A DNA stretch of 64,000 nt from Planctomycetota bacterium (GTDB lineage: Bacteria; Planctomycetota; UBA1135; UBA2386), in contig JANQJF010000076.1 in assembly GCA_028281765.1 (NCBI GenBank), forward strand, positions 24,804 to 88,803. The letters run 5' to 3'. The position numbers were made by a program, and so were the translations under genes. The notes below the pieces were generated by a model. It did not search any database. It had not been told where the DNA came from and saw only the letters and a list, made by a program, of their open reading frames with translations. Positions 63,900 through 64,000 of this stretch are shown in pieces. The number at the start of each line of letters is the position of its first letter. The first letter of the stretch is position 1.

Positions 63900-64000
63900 T
63901 GCTAGTGCCCCGCGTCCGAAGTCCGCATCAGAAGTAACCGGCCATTCGACCCGCTCGCTGCGTTGCTGCTCCTCAACTTGTCCACTGACAAGCCGTGTCG

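Overview
The window reads as chromosomal DNA of a high-GC planctomycete (inferred, not proven). The reasons are the many secreted proteins with carboxypeptidase-regulatory-like, FG-GAP, BIG2 and ELWxxDGT repeats, ECF sigma factors with long extracellular tails, a secreted squalene-cyclase-fold protein, a PknB-type kinase and a SUMF1-fold protein. KdsA points to a Gram-negative envelope with Kdo. I see no phage, transposase, CRISPR array or true tRNA/rRNA gene.

Layout. 1-6.2 kb: probable tail of an H-NOX gene and an HNOBA hybrid histidine kinase, a TPR lipoprotein, an AcuC-like deacetylase, and an ECF sigma factor coupled to a membrane protein that is probably its anti-sigma factor. 6.3-18.1 kb: an exported TPR-CHAT protein, an FG-GAP protein, a secreted carboxypeptidase-regulatory-like protein facing an ECF sigma factor fused through a membrane segment to the same kind of domains, and small secreted proteins. 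18.4-31.4 kb: Ser/Thr kinase, kdsA, lipid kinase, sugar reductase, VOC protein, LsrF-like aldolase, cupin epimerase, SUMF1-fold protein, HD-GYP response regulator, RluD-type pseudouridine synthase and an ELWxxDGT protein. 31.5-46.4 kb: bifunctional aldolase/dehydrogenase, ABC exporter, BIG2 lipoprotein, a beta-propeller gene remnant, a peroxiredoxin with an in-frame UGA at the catalytic position, a second sigma factor fused to exported domains, and two glycosyltransferase-like genes.

46.5-54.3 kb is the most striking block. It is an RNA-repair locus with divergent rtcR, a -24/-12 (sigma-54) promoter, a Ro60 gene, three tandem Y RNAs, rtcB, rtcA and a small zinc-ribbon gene overlapping rtcA. 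Two of the Y RNAs carry a circularly permuted tRNA-like module (T arm, acceptor stem closed by a loop, D arm) on a Ro60-binding stem. All three share GGCGAAUGC on the 5' side and UUGUCG on the 3' side.

54.3-64 kb: secreted repeat proteins, then a two-gene cassette (60902-62337) in which a protein with a borosin-binding-domain-like N-terminus overlaps an OphMA/SonM-like methyltransferase gene, and finally the squalene-cyclase-fold protein. Several secreted proteins share a C-terminal module. Intergenic regions carry hexanucleotide repeats and hairpins that overlap stop codons.
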